From Brevibacterium moorei (GTDB lineage: Bacteria > Actinomycetota > Actinomycetes > Actinomycetales > Brevibacteriaceae): a stretch of 64,000 nucleotides of DNA. Where the stretch lies: assembly GCF_024580735.1 (NCBI RefSeq), contig NZ_JANIJX010000016.1, positions 1 to 64,000 of the forward strand, given 5' to 3'. This document shows positions 1 to 6,684 of this stretch, in pieces. Position 1 is the first letter of the stretch. Each line of letters begins with the position of its first letter. The translations under genes and the position numbers were made by a program. The notes beneath the pieces were generated by a model. That model ran no database searches. It was not told the origin of the DNA and saw only the letters and a list, made by a program, of their open reading frames with translations.

Positions 1-117
1 CCCATGGAACGGCCCGACCACCGCGGCGACACGCGCAGGCACATCACACCCGAACAGTACAATCACCTACAACATGAGACAACGACGCCGCGATCAAGCA
101 CAAACCCCAACCCGTGA
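1..117 (+). CDS. C-terminal end of an unidentified protein, cut by the window edge
   Basis: Frame 1 is open from the left edge to a TGA at 115-117 and encodes a short hydrophilic, His/Thr-rich tail (…HITPEQYNHLQHE…). It is more GC-rich than the next genes at its beginning. It overlaps the start of the following ORF by 44 nt. No family can be recognised from this fragment. It may be the end of a real upstream gene or chance reading. Confidence 0.3.
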   Translation, partial: PMERPDHRGDTRRHITPEQYNHLQHETTTPRSSTNPNP

Positions 118-496
118 AAAATCGAGGCTAGGTGTAGACAGCGAGTTGTGCCGACTCCTTGAGAATATATTGTCAGGCATTGGTCAAGAGGTTATCGCGG
201 TTGGCGGCGATCTTGATACGACAGATGTTGACTCCCAAGTGGTTTTGATCCAGAAAGATATGAATTCACGGCCTGATTGGCTCGGTGTTGCACCCCGCGA
301 GCAGGAAGCAATCGAAGCTGTTGCTGAAACTCTCACCGGGGCTGCTATTGCTCTACGCAAAGAAATGGTGGATTGGAAGAATGAGCCGAGTCCTGATGCT
401 TCTTTGGAAGCTGAAGCTGAATACATCCAATCCTGGCTTGACGAAGCAGACCGGCTAGATGAAATTGCAAACAGACTTGAAGGAGATTTATCATGA
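74..496 (+). CDS. Hypothetical protein upstream of recombinase
   Basis: This is a 140-residue acidic, probably alpha-helical protein with no membrane segment or recognised motif. The first 20 residues are basic and lack a clear ribosome binding site, so the true start may lie further in. Its stop overlaps the recombinase start by 4 nt (ATGA at 493-496), which suggests translational coupling and co-expression with it. Glu/Ala/Asp-rich helices in the C-terminal half could form a coiled coil. Function is unknown; a helper role in the mobile element is only a guess from position. Confidence 0.55.
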   Translation: MRQRRRDQAQTPTREKSRLGVDSELCRLLENILSGIGQEVIAVGGDLDTTDVDSQVVLIQKDMNSRPDWLGVAPREQEAIEAVAETLTGAAIALRKEMVDWKNEPSPDASLEAEAEYIQSWLDEADRLDEIANRLEGDLS

Positions 497-1080
497 CCTA
501 CAAAATTGGATATGCTCGCGTAAGCACCAAAGGACAGTCCACGAAGGTTCAGGAAGAACAGCTCTGTAAGGCTGGCTGTGACGAGGTTATTTCTGACCAG
601 GCAGTGAGCGGTGCCAAGAACCACAAGTCACCGAAGTATCGTCACCTCTTCGAGTTGGCGCAAGAGAGGCTTGATGAGGATGAAGCTGTTGAAGTCATCG
701 TTGTAAAGCTTGACCGCTTCGGTAGGAGCACGAAGTCAGTGTTGGACGGGTTGGAACGACTGGCTCGTATGGGAGCAAGCTTCAGGACTCTTGACGGTGG
801 ACTGAAGTACGAACTGGGGAACGCCTATGACGAGTTGGTAGTCACGATCTTTGCCGGTCTCGCTAAGTTCGAACGAGACTTGATCACTTCACGGATGAGT
901 GAGGGTCGAGCAGCAAAGGTTGAGAAAGGTCTACGGCTTGGGCCGAAGCCTCAGTTGAGCAACCGGCAGGTCAAGGCGATTCGGGATGACTACAAGGACG
1001 GGGCTACAGACCGGAGGATCGCTAAGGACTGGAAGGTGTCTCGCACTACGGTTGATCGGGTCCTTGGCATCTACGGCTAG
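493..1080 (+). CDS. Serine recombinase of the resolvase/invertase family
   Basis: This 195-residue protein has the resolvase N-terminal domain. YARVST near the start carries the catalytic Ser (residue 11). LDRFGRS and the later FERDLITSRMSEGR supply the conserved Arg residues, and a C-terminal helix-turn-helix follows (about residues 155-190). Length fits small resolvases/invertases that act at res/hix sites, not large phage integrases. It likely resolves or inverts DNA of the island. Translation is coupled to the preceding ORF (ATGA). After its TAG stop the same frame stays open for 21 more coding-like codons, ending at 1146 in an ATGA overlap with the next gene. The TAG may therefore be an acquired stop near the end of a longer protein; the visible domains are complete. 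Confidence 0.9.
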   Translation: MTYKIGYARVSTKGQSTKVQEEQLCKAGCDEVISDQAVSGAKNHKSPKYRHLFELAQERLDEDEAVEVIVVKLDRFGRSTKSVLDGLERLARMGASFRTLDGGLKYELGNAYDELVVTIFAGLAKFERDLITSRMSEGRAAKVEKGLRLGPKPQLSNRQVKAIRDDYKDGATDRRIAKDWKVSRTTVDRVLGIYG

Positions 1081-1142
1081 GAGAACAAGCCTTATGTAAC
1101 GATTGAACAGTGGGAAGCAGCCAAGAAAAAGGCTGATAGCTC

Positions 1143-1448
1143 ATGATCGGCACACTGATTGCACGTCACAAGATCTCGTTCCTGGTGCTCTTCATCGGTG
1201 GCGTTCTCTGGTGGACAACTGGTGACATTCGGTTCTTCTGGATCGCTGGTGTCGCTTGCATCGTTGGAATCGTGATGTTCAGATTCCCCCGAACGATCCT
1301 CTGGGGTCTGGTTTGTGCATATGGAGCGTTAGTGTTACCTGGAGCAGGTTGGGTCCTCGTCCTCGGAGTTATTGCCATACTGATGACGATCCCTCTGTTT
1401 CGGGGACTCACACCTGTTGGCGACTTCTCGAAACCCGCTCTGAAGTGA
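1143..1448 (+). CDS. Small hydrophobic membrane protein
   Basis: This 101-residue protein has about three to four membrane segments (around residues 10-28, 31-47, 50-70 and 70-88) and a short soluble C-terminus. No family recognised. Its ATG overlaps a TGA that closes the open frame continuing from the recombinase (1081-1146), so it was probably part of the same transcript. Resembles the small accessory membrane proteins common on actinobacterial mobile elements, but function cannot be stated. Confidence 0.6.
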   Translation: MIGTLIARHKISFLVLFIGGVLWWTTGDIRFFWIAGVACIVGIVMFRFPRTILWGLVCAYGALVLPGAGWVLVLGVIAILMTIPLFRGLTPVGDFSKPALK

Positions 1449-1465
1449 TCCGTCAGACTACAAAA

Positions 1466-1494
1466 AGCCGGCCACCTCCAATCGGTGGCCGGCT
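1466..1494 (-). terminator. Rho-independent terminator of the lipoprotein genes
   Basis: Perfect 11-bp stem (arms 1466-1476 and 1484-1494) with a 7-nt loop. Read on the minus strand it is followed by TTTTTG. It lies just beyond the stop of the minus-strand lipoprotein at 1512. On the plus strand there is no T-run, so it is directed mainly at minus-strand transcripts. Confidence 0.8.
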
Positions 1495-1511
1495 CCGAGT
1501 GAGAGAAGTGG

Positions 1512-2062
1512 TCAGCCCTTGATCTTTGGGATCACTTGATGACTAAGATAGTTTGCCATTATCTCCTTGTCGACCGATTTTACTATATCTAGTGGGTCAG
1601 AAATATTTACTGTCGTAGTTACACTGTCATCGCCGATAACTAGTCCGTCAGTGCCGTTAATGGTGTGCGCTAGATTGTCCCAGCCCTGTTTATTTCCGAA
1701 TATAATTTGAATTTCTGAGTAGTCGAGTTCGTCGCTATTTTCGGGTGTGTAGTCAACTGGCATGTTACAGCGAAGGAGTCTACCGTTGCTGCCACCTTTG
1801 CCGAAATCGTCGACTCTATTTGTCCAGTCATCCCCTTCCGGTTTGCGTGTCTGACCGAGTGCCTTAAATAGCGTTTCTGGATTTCCTGCCACCTTCATAC
1901 AAGCGGCTTCAGCTTTTCCTTGGAATCGATTGAGTCGATGCTGAGTCTATCGTCAGGTTTTGCTGCACCAGTTAATGAACTACTGCCACCGCCACAAGCG
2001 GTCAAAATTCCTACGATTGCGAGCGTTGCAATGGTTCCAAGGATTGGCTTTAATACATGCAT
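1512..2062 (-). pseudogene. Secreted lipoprotein interrupted by a frameshift
   Basis: The N-terminal part starts at ATG 2062 (AAAGGG nine bases upstream) and has a lipobox signal peptide (…GILTAC-GGG). It stops after 55 residues at 1895. A second open frame overlapping it (1898-1512) carries the rest. Adding one A to the A4 run on the minus strand (T4 at 1914-1917) joins the frames into one protein reading …KEKAEAACMKVAGNPETLF…. The Cys-Met there aligns with the Cys-Met of the neighbouring paralogue (…EETCMAYLG…). The two genes also share nearly the same signal peptide. Either a broken copy, a phase-variable gene or a homopolymer reading error. Function unknown; the paralogue layout vaguely resembles DUF3558-type actinobacterial lipoproteins. 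Confidence 0.7.
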
Positions 2063-2109
2063 AAGAATGCACCCTTTCGGTGCGGCAACTCCAGTCAATT
2101 CTACGGGTG

Positions 2110-2781
2110 TTAATATTGCATGTTTTCGAGTACTTTATTCATGAAGTCAGTGTATTCGTCGTTATCGTTTTTGGGTGAGATATTCGCTGTTGGTTCGCTT
2201 CCTGTTTCACTTTCGGAGCTACCTCTGGTCGTAATCGTGTACCAACTAACTCCCATCCGCTTATTGTAATCGGAGATGGTGTCACCCTCATTTGAAGTTC
2301 CGCCTGCGCTTTTGTAATTTATTTTCATTACAAATACGAACTTTCCGTATTTGTCTTTTTTGAATGGTATGGAGCACGAGAGACTCGCGCCATCTTCTTC
2401 GTAAGATTGCCTGGAGTCCTCGCTTTTCCCTGCTTTGTCATCGTATTCTGCGTTCCAGGCACCATTAGCCGGCGCCGCGACTGCATCTTTATCAGGTTCT
2501 TTTGTAGACGGTGCGCTCTTGAGGTCGAACTTCTTGGCGAAGTCAGTTGATTTGCCGAGGTAAGCCATACAAGTCTCTTCAGGGTGTCTGCCCGCAAGAA
2601 GTAGGTGCTTTGGGTCGTTCGGATCGCTTGAGTATGTACTCTTCGGTTGGTTTGCTTCCTTCGCTGAGTCGCCATTAGTTCCATCCGCTGCCTTGTCAGA
2701 TCCTCCGCCACCACAAGCAGTGAGGCTTCCGACGAGTGCGAGCGTTGCGAGGGTTCCGAGGATCGGCTTGATTGTGCGCAT
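2110..2781 (-). CDS. Putative secreted lipoprotein (paralogue of the 1512-2062 gene)
   Basis: The start is at ATG 2781, where MRTIKPILGTLATLA begins a lipoprotein signal peptide ending in the lipobox LTAC-GGGG. AAAGG lies about ten bases upstream, and longer versions of the frame have no signal sequence. After a Gly/Ser/Asp-rich linker comes a globular domain with two Cys (CMAYLG and LSCSIP) that could pair. About 223 residues, expected to be lipid-anchored outside the membrane. It is a duplicate of the gene downstream. The same-strand lipoprotein and membrane genes upstream suggest one transcription unit. No specific function can be given. Confidence 0.7.
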   Translation of the reverse strand: MRTIKPILGTLATLALVGSLTACGGGGSDKAADGTNGDSAKEANQPKSTYSSDPNDPKHLLLAGRHPEETCMAYLGKSTDFAKKFDLKSAPSTKEPDKDAVAAPANGAWNAEYDDKAGKSEDSRQSYEEDGASLSCSIPFKKDKYGKFVFVMKINYKSAGGTSNEGDTISDYNKRMGVSWYTITTRGSSESETGSEPTANISPKNDNDEYTDFMNKVLENMQY

Positions 2782-2815
2782 AGAGTTACTGCCTTTCAGT
2801 AGCTTTGGGGAAGGG

Positions 2816-4012
2816 TCACCAGAGGACTTGCTTAGCCTTGGAGAGGAACAAGCCATGCTTAGAGTGGATGCTCCAGCAAGTGAGTCCCTTCTTTGCACTT
2901 GAACAGGCGTAGTCACCGATGGTCGCTGAAGTGCCGTGTGCAAGCGTTACTGGCTGTTGTGCTGCAGGGCCGTCATCGCGGTTCGGTTTGAACGCCTTGC
3001 CAGTGGGGTTGAGATCTATTCGAACCTGGGGGTTGATCATGCTGCAATCCAGAACTTCAGCTGAAGCACTGCACCAGATGTTCTTGGTCGGAGTCATGAT
3101 GAGACTCTCAGTGGGTAGCTGCTTCGCTCCCTTTGGTCTTGTCACGCAACCTTCCGGCGCTGCTCCCTCCGGTAACTTGGGATTTCCAGCGCATGAGTTC
3201 CCTGCGGCCTTCGGGGAATCGCTTGGTTCCTGGATACCAGCGTTCGGACTACCTGAAGGCTTTTCTTTCCCGAAGTCCGACCAGGGGAGCGTCACATCCC
3301 CAATCCCGCAGGCGTCGAATGAGTGCGCTCCGGCCGACCATGTGGCATTGAAGCCACTATCCGTGGGGCTGAATGCTTCGAAGCCGTTGGCCGAGGCTGG
3401 ATCTTCATCGTAGTTTTCCAAGCACTTGCCCTTCTTGATAGCTGAGGCAAGGTCAGGGTCACTGGTGTTGATGAAGTCGCTCGGCTGGGCTGGCTTCCCG
3501 GTTCGGAGGTTCACGGTAAGTGACTTGACCGTGGTCTCGGGATGGGCGCCGAATGGTGTGATCCCCAGCTCGTACGAGACAGTGGCGTAGTCCTTGTAGA
3601 TCTGAGCGTCATGCTGTTTGAACCGAGCATGAGTGATGCACTTGCCCTTGGTGTGCTCGTCACATTGCTCCTCTGAGCCGCCCGAGATACCGCTTTCGAT
3701 ACTGATGGAGTTCTTCTTCAACTCCTTCATGAGGTCAGCTTTGAAAGCCTTGGTGTAGCCGTCAGCTATGGATGACTCAACGCCCGTAACCTTCGGCACC
3801 TGGGCATCTACCGTCACTGTGGACTTGTCGCCGTATTTCAGCGTCTCGGACTGCATCGTGAGCTTGGGGTTGAACTCAGCTGTTGGGCTAGCACCTGGTG
3901 TCTTGGCCGTGGAGCCTCCACCCGATCCGCCACATGCAGTGAGCGCGAGTGCAAGACAGACACTGGCTATGGCTGCAAGTGTCGTCATTGTTGTTCTGGT
4001 CGTGAGTCTCAT
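2816..4012 (-). CDS. Large secreted lipoprotein with RsiV-like and DUF6636-like regions
   Basis: This 398-residue lipoprotein has a signal peptide with lipobox LALTAC-GGSG. The middle (about residues 60-200) has the pattern of DUF3298/RsiV-type extracellular domains (…VNLRTGKPAQPSDF…). The C-terminal ~110 residues have four Cys and the shape of the actinobacterial 'PSGNIxC' domain (here TPTKNIWCSASAEVLDC). A Pro/Ser linker separates them. Domain names are by resemblance only. Its ATG (4012) overlaps the stop of the upstream membrane protein by 4 nt, so the two are translated together. A surface sensing or cell-wall role is possible but unproven. Confidence 0.65.
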   Translation of the reverse strand: MRLTTRTTMTTLAAIASVCLALALTACGGSGGGSTAKTPGASPTAEFNPKLTMQSETLKYGDKSTVTVDAQVPKVTGVESSIADGYTKAFKADLMKELKKNSISIESGISGGSEEQCDEHTKGKCITHARFKQHDAQIYKDYATVSYELGITPFGAHPETTVKSLTVNLRTGKPAQPSDFINTSDPDLASAIKKGKCLENYDEDPASANGFEAFSPTDSGFNATWSAGAHSFDACGIGDVTLPWSDFGKEKPSGSPNAGIQEPSDSPKAAGNSCAGNPKLPEGAAPEGCVTRPKGAKQLPTESLIMTPTKNIWCSASAEVLDCSMINPQVRIDLNPTGKAFKPNRDDGPAAQQPVTLAHGTSATIGDYACSSAKKGLTCWSIHSKHGLFLSKAKQVLW

Positions 4013-4716
4013 GCTTGAGCCAGCACCACCTGGTGTTCGTTCAAGTCGATGACCTGATGGTTCGGGAGTGCATGAGCGAGATTCTGGTGAAGCATCGGAA
4101 GAGCTTCACGCTGGAGAACGTAGGGGAGCGCCACAATATACGTTGGCTTGTGAAGTGCCCCCGTCCATGTGAGCTGTACTGCTTCAGGAGCTGCATTCAT
4201 TGCTCGCGCTACTCCGGTCTGCACTGCGCTGCCGCCTTGCTGGATCTTCTTGATGTCCGAGACGGAGAGCCCACCTACTACAAACGAAACCACGATCACG
4301 AGTAGATCGAGGAAGAACAGTCCGCCAGGGCTCTTCACGATGAAGAAAGTCGGGATCATCAGCAAGACAAGCACGACCCAACCAACGATGCACGGGATGC
4401 TAGTCCGGAAGGATGCGATGAGATGGAGGGGGAATTTGAAGACTGAGAACGGGGCCTTAGTGAGAAACTTGGCTCCGGCAATCACAATGACCAGGCTCAT
4501 GACAATGCCCCATGGAGACGTTGCCATGTTCTTCTCGGTGTCGCCATCGCTACCCATGAGTTGCATCAGGCTGGTCAAGAGGATCATGAAGAATGCTGCA
4601 ACGATGGTGAAGGCGGCTGCTACTGCCTTGCGGCTGGTACTTCTGGGGTCTGCAAAGAATGAGCCGACTGCATAGCCTGTGGCTGCTCCTTTGGCTACCT
4701 CTCCGAACATGCCCAT
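4009..4716 (-). CDS. Membrane protein coupled to the lipoprotein gene
   Basis: Start placed at ATG 4716 (MGMFGEVAKGAATGY), nine bases after AAGGA; the longer frame upstream has no signal. About 235 residues with four hydrophobic segments in the first 150 residues and a soluble C-terminal part of about 75 residues. The protein overlaps the downstream lipoprotein by ATGA, indicating an operon of membrane protein plus lipoproteins transcribed leftward from the intergenic region at 4717-4940. No family recognised. Confidence 0.6.
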   Translation of the reverse strand: MGMFGEVAKGAATGYAVGSFFADPRSTSRKAVAAAFTIVAAFFMILLTSLMQLMGSDGDTEKNMATSPWGIVMSLVIVIAGAKFLTKAPFSVFKFPLHLIASFRTSIPCIVGWVVLVLLMIPTFFIVKSPGGLFFLDLLVIVVSFVVGGLSVSDIKKIQQGGSAVQTGVARAMNAAPEAVQLTWTGALHKPTYIVALPYVLQREALPMLHQNLAHALPNHQVIDLNEHQVVLAQA

Positions 4717-4846
4717 GTGGGTTCGTCCTTCCTGGTTCGCAACAGTCCAGGGCGTACGGAGACACACCTGTCTGAGGTCAGTACGTAAAGGGGTTCGAGA
4801 TTCACCGTATGTGGCACTAGACGCGCTCAACTGCAGGAGCACGCAT

Positions 4847-4899
4847 CCCGAACAAACCCGAACAAGCCCGACCGCGGTATGCACTCCCGAACACGCCCG
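4847..4899. promoter_or_regulatory. 10-bp-spaced CCCGAACA repeats, candidate operator
   Basis: CCCGAACA occurs at 4847-4854, 4857-4864 and 4886-4893, with further CCCG half-copies at 4867 and 4896. The spacing is 10 bp, so the copies lie on one face of the helix. The array sits between the divergent membrane-protein gene (start 4716) and the HTH-containing gene (start 4941). The same octamer also occurs once near the left edge (about 49-56). A binding site for the adjacent HTH protein is a reasonable inference. Confidence 0.5.
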
Positions 4900-4940
4900 T
4901 TATGATCGTTGCCAACACAGGTGAGAGACAGGAGACGTTG

Positions 4941-5984
4941 ATGACAGCCGAGGGGTTGGAACACTCGGAAGACGAGAGCTACGACAAGATAGCTCATGAC
5001 CTTCAACAGCTTCGGGTCACCGCTGGAGACGTTCCCTACGCTGAGATCGTCCGTCGAATCGGTAAGCAACGTGAAGCCCGAGGCGTCAGTCCTGCCTCCT
5101 CTCGCCCTGGCCGCACCACTGTCTATGACGCCTTCCGCGAGGGGCGTTCTCGAATCAATACGAACTTGGTTTGCGAGATTGTGGAAGCCCTCGGAGCCAC
5201 TGAAGCAGAGGTAGCAACCTGGCGGACTCGATGCAATGAAGCTCGGGCGCTATCCGTAAGGGTGAAGTCGGCTCCTACACCAGAATCTGTAACTCAACCG
5301 GAACCAAAGATCACGGAGGAAACACCAAAACCAGCATGGCCGAGTTTGCATCCAGTTGCCGTTCGTGCGCTGTTAGTTGCACTGTGTTTGGGGATTAACT
5401 TTGTGGGCTATACGGCGATCGCTTTCCTGCACTTACCGCTCTATCTAGACATGATCGGCACTGGTCTTGCTGCGATTGCACTGGGGCCTTGGTATGGCGT
5501 TTTCGTCGGTGCTGCCACAAGCGTGTTCGGATATTCGATCCACGGCTCGATGGTGATCCCACTTGTCGTGGTTAGCTCTATAGGCGCTCTCGTCTGGGGT
5601 TACGGAGTTCGGAAACTTGGATTCGGACGTTCCTTCAGTCGCTACTTCTCACTCAATGTAGCTGTAGCTGTGGCCTGTTCCCTGATTGCGACCCCTATAC
5701 TCGTTCTCTTTTTCAACGGTGGCACTGGACATAATGGCGACTCTATTGTTCATACGTTCACGAGCTTGGGAGAGCCTGAACTTCTGTCCGTCTTCCAGGC
5801 GAATCTGATCCTGTCGGTAGTGGACAAGCTATTGTCTGGCTTCATCATCCTGATGCTGCTCAACGCCATTGGATCGAAACTCCATGTCAAAGGCCTTGGA
5901 ACGCACGACAAGCCATTCTTCTACTTACGCCTCAGCAACTATGCACCGGTGGGGTCGAGTTGTCAGTCTCATGCACTTTCATGA
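4941..5984 (+). CDS. Helix-turn-helix domain fused to an ECF-transporter S-component-like membrane domain
   Basis: Start chosen at ATG 4941 because GGAGA lies five bases upstream. The first ~95 residues form a DNA-binding domain of the actinobacterial type that reads …RPGRTTVYDAFREGR… followed by a helix-rich …LVCEIVEALGA…. A Pro/Thr linker (about 100-125) leads to five or six membrane segments. Their pattern (…LPLYLDMIGTGLAAIALGPWYGVFVGA…) is that of ECF S-components (vitamin-binding subunits). A one-component membrane-bound regulator responding to a vitamin-like ligand is plausible, since no ECF ATPase or T-component is nearby. The last residues after …LHVKGLG may be abnormal, as the gene ends beside a recombination scar. 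Confidence 0.75.
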   Translation: MTAEGLEHSEDESYDKIAHDLQQLRVTAGDVPYAEIVRRIGKQREARGVSPASSRPGRTTVYDAFREGRSRINTNLVCEIVEALGATEAEVATWRTRCNEARALSVRVKSAPTPESVTQPEPKITEETPKPAWPSLHPVAVRALLVALCLGINFVGYTAIAFLHLPLYLDMIGTGLAAIALGPWYGVFVGAATSVFGYSIHGSMVIPLVVVSSIGALVWGYGVRKLGFGRSFSRYFSLNVAVAVACSLIATPILVLFFNGGTGHNGDSIVHTFTSLGEPELLSVFQANLILSVVDKLLSGFIILMLLNAIGSKLHVKGLGTHDKPFFYLRLSNYAPVGSSCQSHALS

Positions 5985-6317
5985 CGGTACCTGCAAAGTG
6001 GGTGGGTCATGGGTGAGACGTCAGCTACAGCGGTCTAAGAGATCAACTCAATGGTCATGCACAATCGCCCGACTCGGCTTGACTCTCCGCGAGACTGCAC
6101 GCTACGTTGGCCGCAGTATCTTGGAGGATTTCATAAGGCTTGCAGGCCGTTACTGCAACTTTGGGATGTTTAGTGAGACGTACCTCGAGTTGCAGGTGTC
6201 TAGCAATTTTTCACGAATTTTGATGAACGAATGTGAGACCGTGGTGGGGCATGACTTTCGGGGTGACGTGGAATCACCATTCGCGAAGTCCGTTGCTATA
6301 GTTGCTGAAGCTTCGAG
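5985..6317. other. Gene-free stretch before the first att-like repeat
   Basis: No convincing gene on either strand. GAGACGT-type words recur (near 6012, 6176 and 6231) but do not form clear terminal repeats of an insertion sequence. A complete tRNA-Ser does not fold from the 90 bases before 6342; only its last part is recognisable. Confidence 0.6.
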
Positions 6318-6342
6318 GGGGTTCAAATCCCCTATCCTCCGC
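6318..6342. repeat. tRNA-Ser 3'-end direct repeat (att-like), left copy
   Basis: 25 nt matching the T-loop (GTTCAAAT), T-stem and acceptor (ATCCTCCGC) end of a bacterial tRNA-Ser. It is identical to 7718-7742 at 24 of 25 positions. The upstream two thirds of a tRNA are absent, as expected for the duplicated end left by site-specific integration into a tRNA gene. It delimits a 1.4-kb cassette with the right copy. Confidence 0.7.
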
Positions 6343-6353
6343 GTTGAGGTTGA

Positions 6354-6383
6354 AGCCCGGAATCACTGAGATTCCGGGCTTTT
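6354..6383 (+). terminator. Rho-independent terminator
   Basis: Perfect 11-bp stem (6354-6364 with 6370-6380), 5-nt loop and a TTTT tail on the plus strand. It lies 11 bases after the tRNA-Ser-like repeat. It may be a copy of the natural terminator of the tRNA gene, or the terminator of the preceding island segment. Confidence 0.8.
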
Positions 6384-6474
6384 CCCTTGTCTAGACTGGG
6401 GGAGCGGACCCTTGACAACGATGCACGTTTGCTTGACCGGCCGACGTCTCTCGCCTGAAGTTAAGGGCACTACG

Positions 6475-6517
6475 ACAGGCTCGCTTCTCTAAATGAGACG
6501 CGGGTCTGTTCTCTTTT
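6475..6517 (+). ncRNA. Structured RNA repeat unit 1 upstream of the Abi gene
   Basis: A hairpin built from ACAG/CTGT (6475-6478 with 6506-6509), CGC/GCG (6482-6484 with 6500-6502) and TCTC/GAGA (6486-6489 with 6495-6498) is followed by CTCTTTT. It is the most diverged of three similar units spaced about 73-78 nt. The layout (stem, GGTC-like word, T-run) suggests a short RNA with its own terminator. Confidence 0.5.
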
Positions 6518-6539
6518 GGCCGATAGCCTCTGCTAGAAC

Positions 6540-6592
6540 GTGTTGCATCAGTACCGGCTCGCCTCTTCGAAGTCAGGGGCGGTCTTCTTTTT
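6540..6592 (+). ncRNA. Structured RNA repeat unit 2 upstream of the Abi gene
   Basis: A TAGAAC box at 6534-6539 could be a -10 element. The hairpin pairs ACC with GGT (6553-6555, 6581-6583) and GCCTC with GGGGC (6561-6565, 6576-6580), leaving an unpaired GGCTC bulge, and is followed by CTTCTTTTT. It aligns with unit 3 in both the hairpin and the preceding GCTAG box, about 73 nt apart. Confidence 0.55.
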
Positions 6593-6613
6593 CAACGACG
6601 TCTGTGCTAGTTT

Positions 6614-6676
6614 CGGGATAACAAGACCGGTTCCGCTGCCCGCTTCGGTGGGAGTCCAGGGCCGGTCCTCGTTTTT
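6614..6676 (+). ncRNA. Structured RNA repeat unit 3 upstream of the Abi gene
   Basis: A TAGTTT box at 6608-6613 precedes a hairpin of GACCGG/CCGGTC (6625-6630 with 6662-6667). The inner stem is CCCGC-TTCG-GTGGG (6639-6652), with a T5 run at 6672-6676. This is the most stable of the three units and ends only 9 nt before the first possible Abi start. The arrangement fits the abiF RNA motif described beside Abi_2/AbiF genes (recalled from the literature, not checked here). Confidence 0.6.
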
Positions 6677-6684
6677 CTTCCAAA

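Noticed and set aside
6255..6342. Full tRNA-Ser gene ending at the left repeat
   Set aside because: The 5' acceptor (GGAGGAT), D-arm and anticodon arm cannot be found in the 90 bases before it; only the 3' end is present.
5869..6369. Open frame of 166 codons across the end of the HTH/ECF gene and the first att-like repeat
   Set aside because: It overlaps a better gene in another frame, contains the tRNA fragment and shows no recognisable domain.
5950..6500. Recurring GAGAC(G) words as ends of an insertion sequence
   Set aside because: No matching inverted terminal repeats, target duplication or transposase could be recognised.
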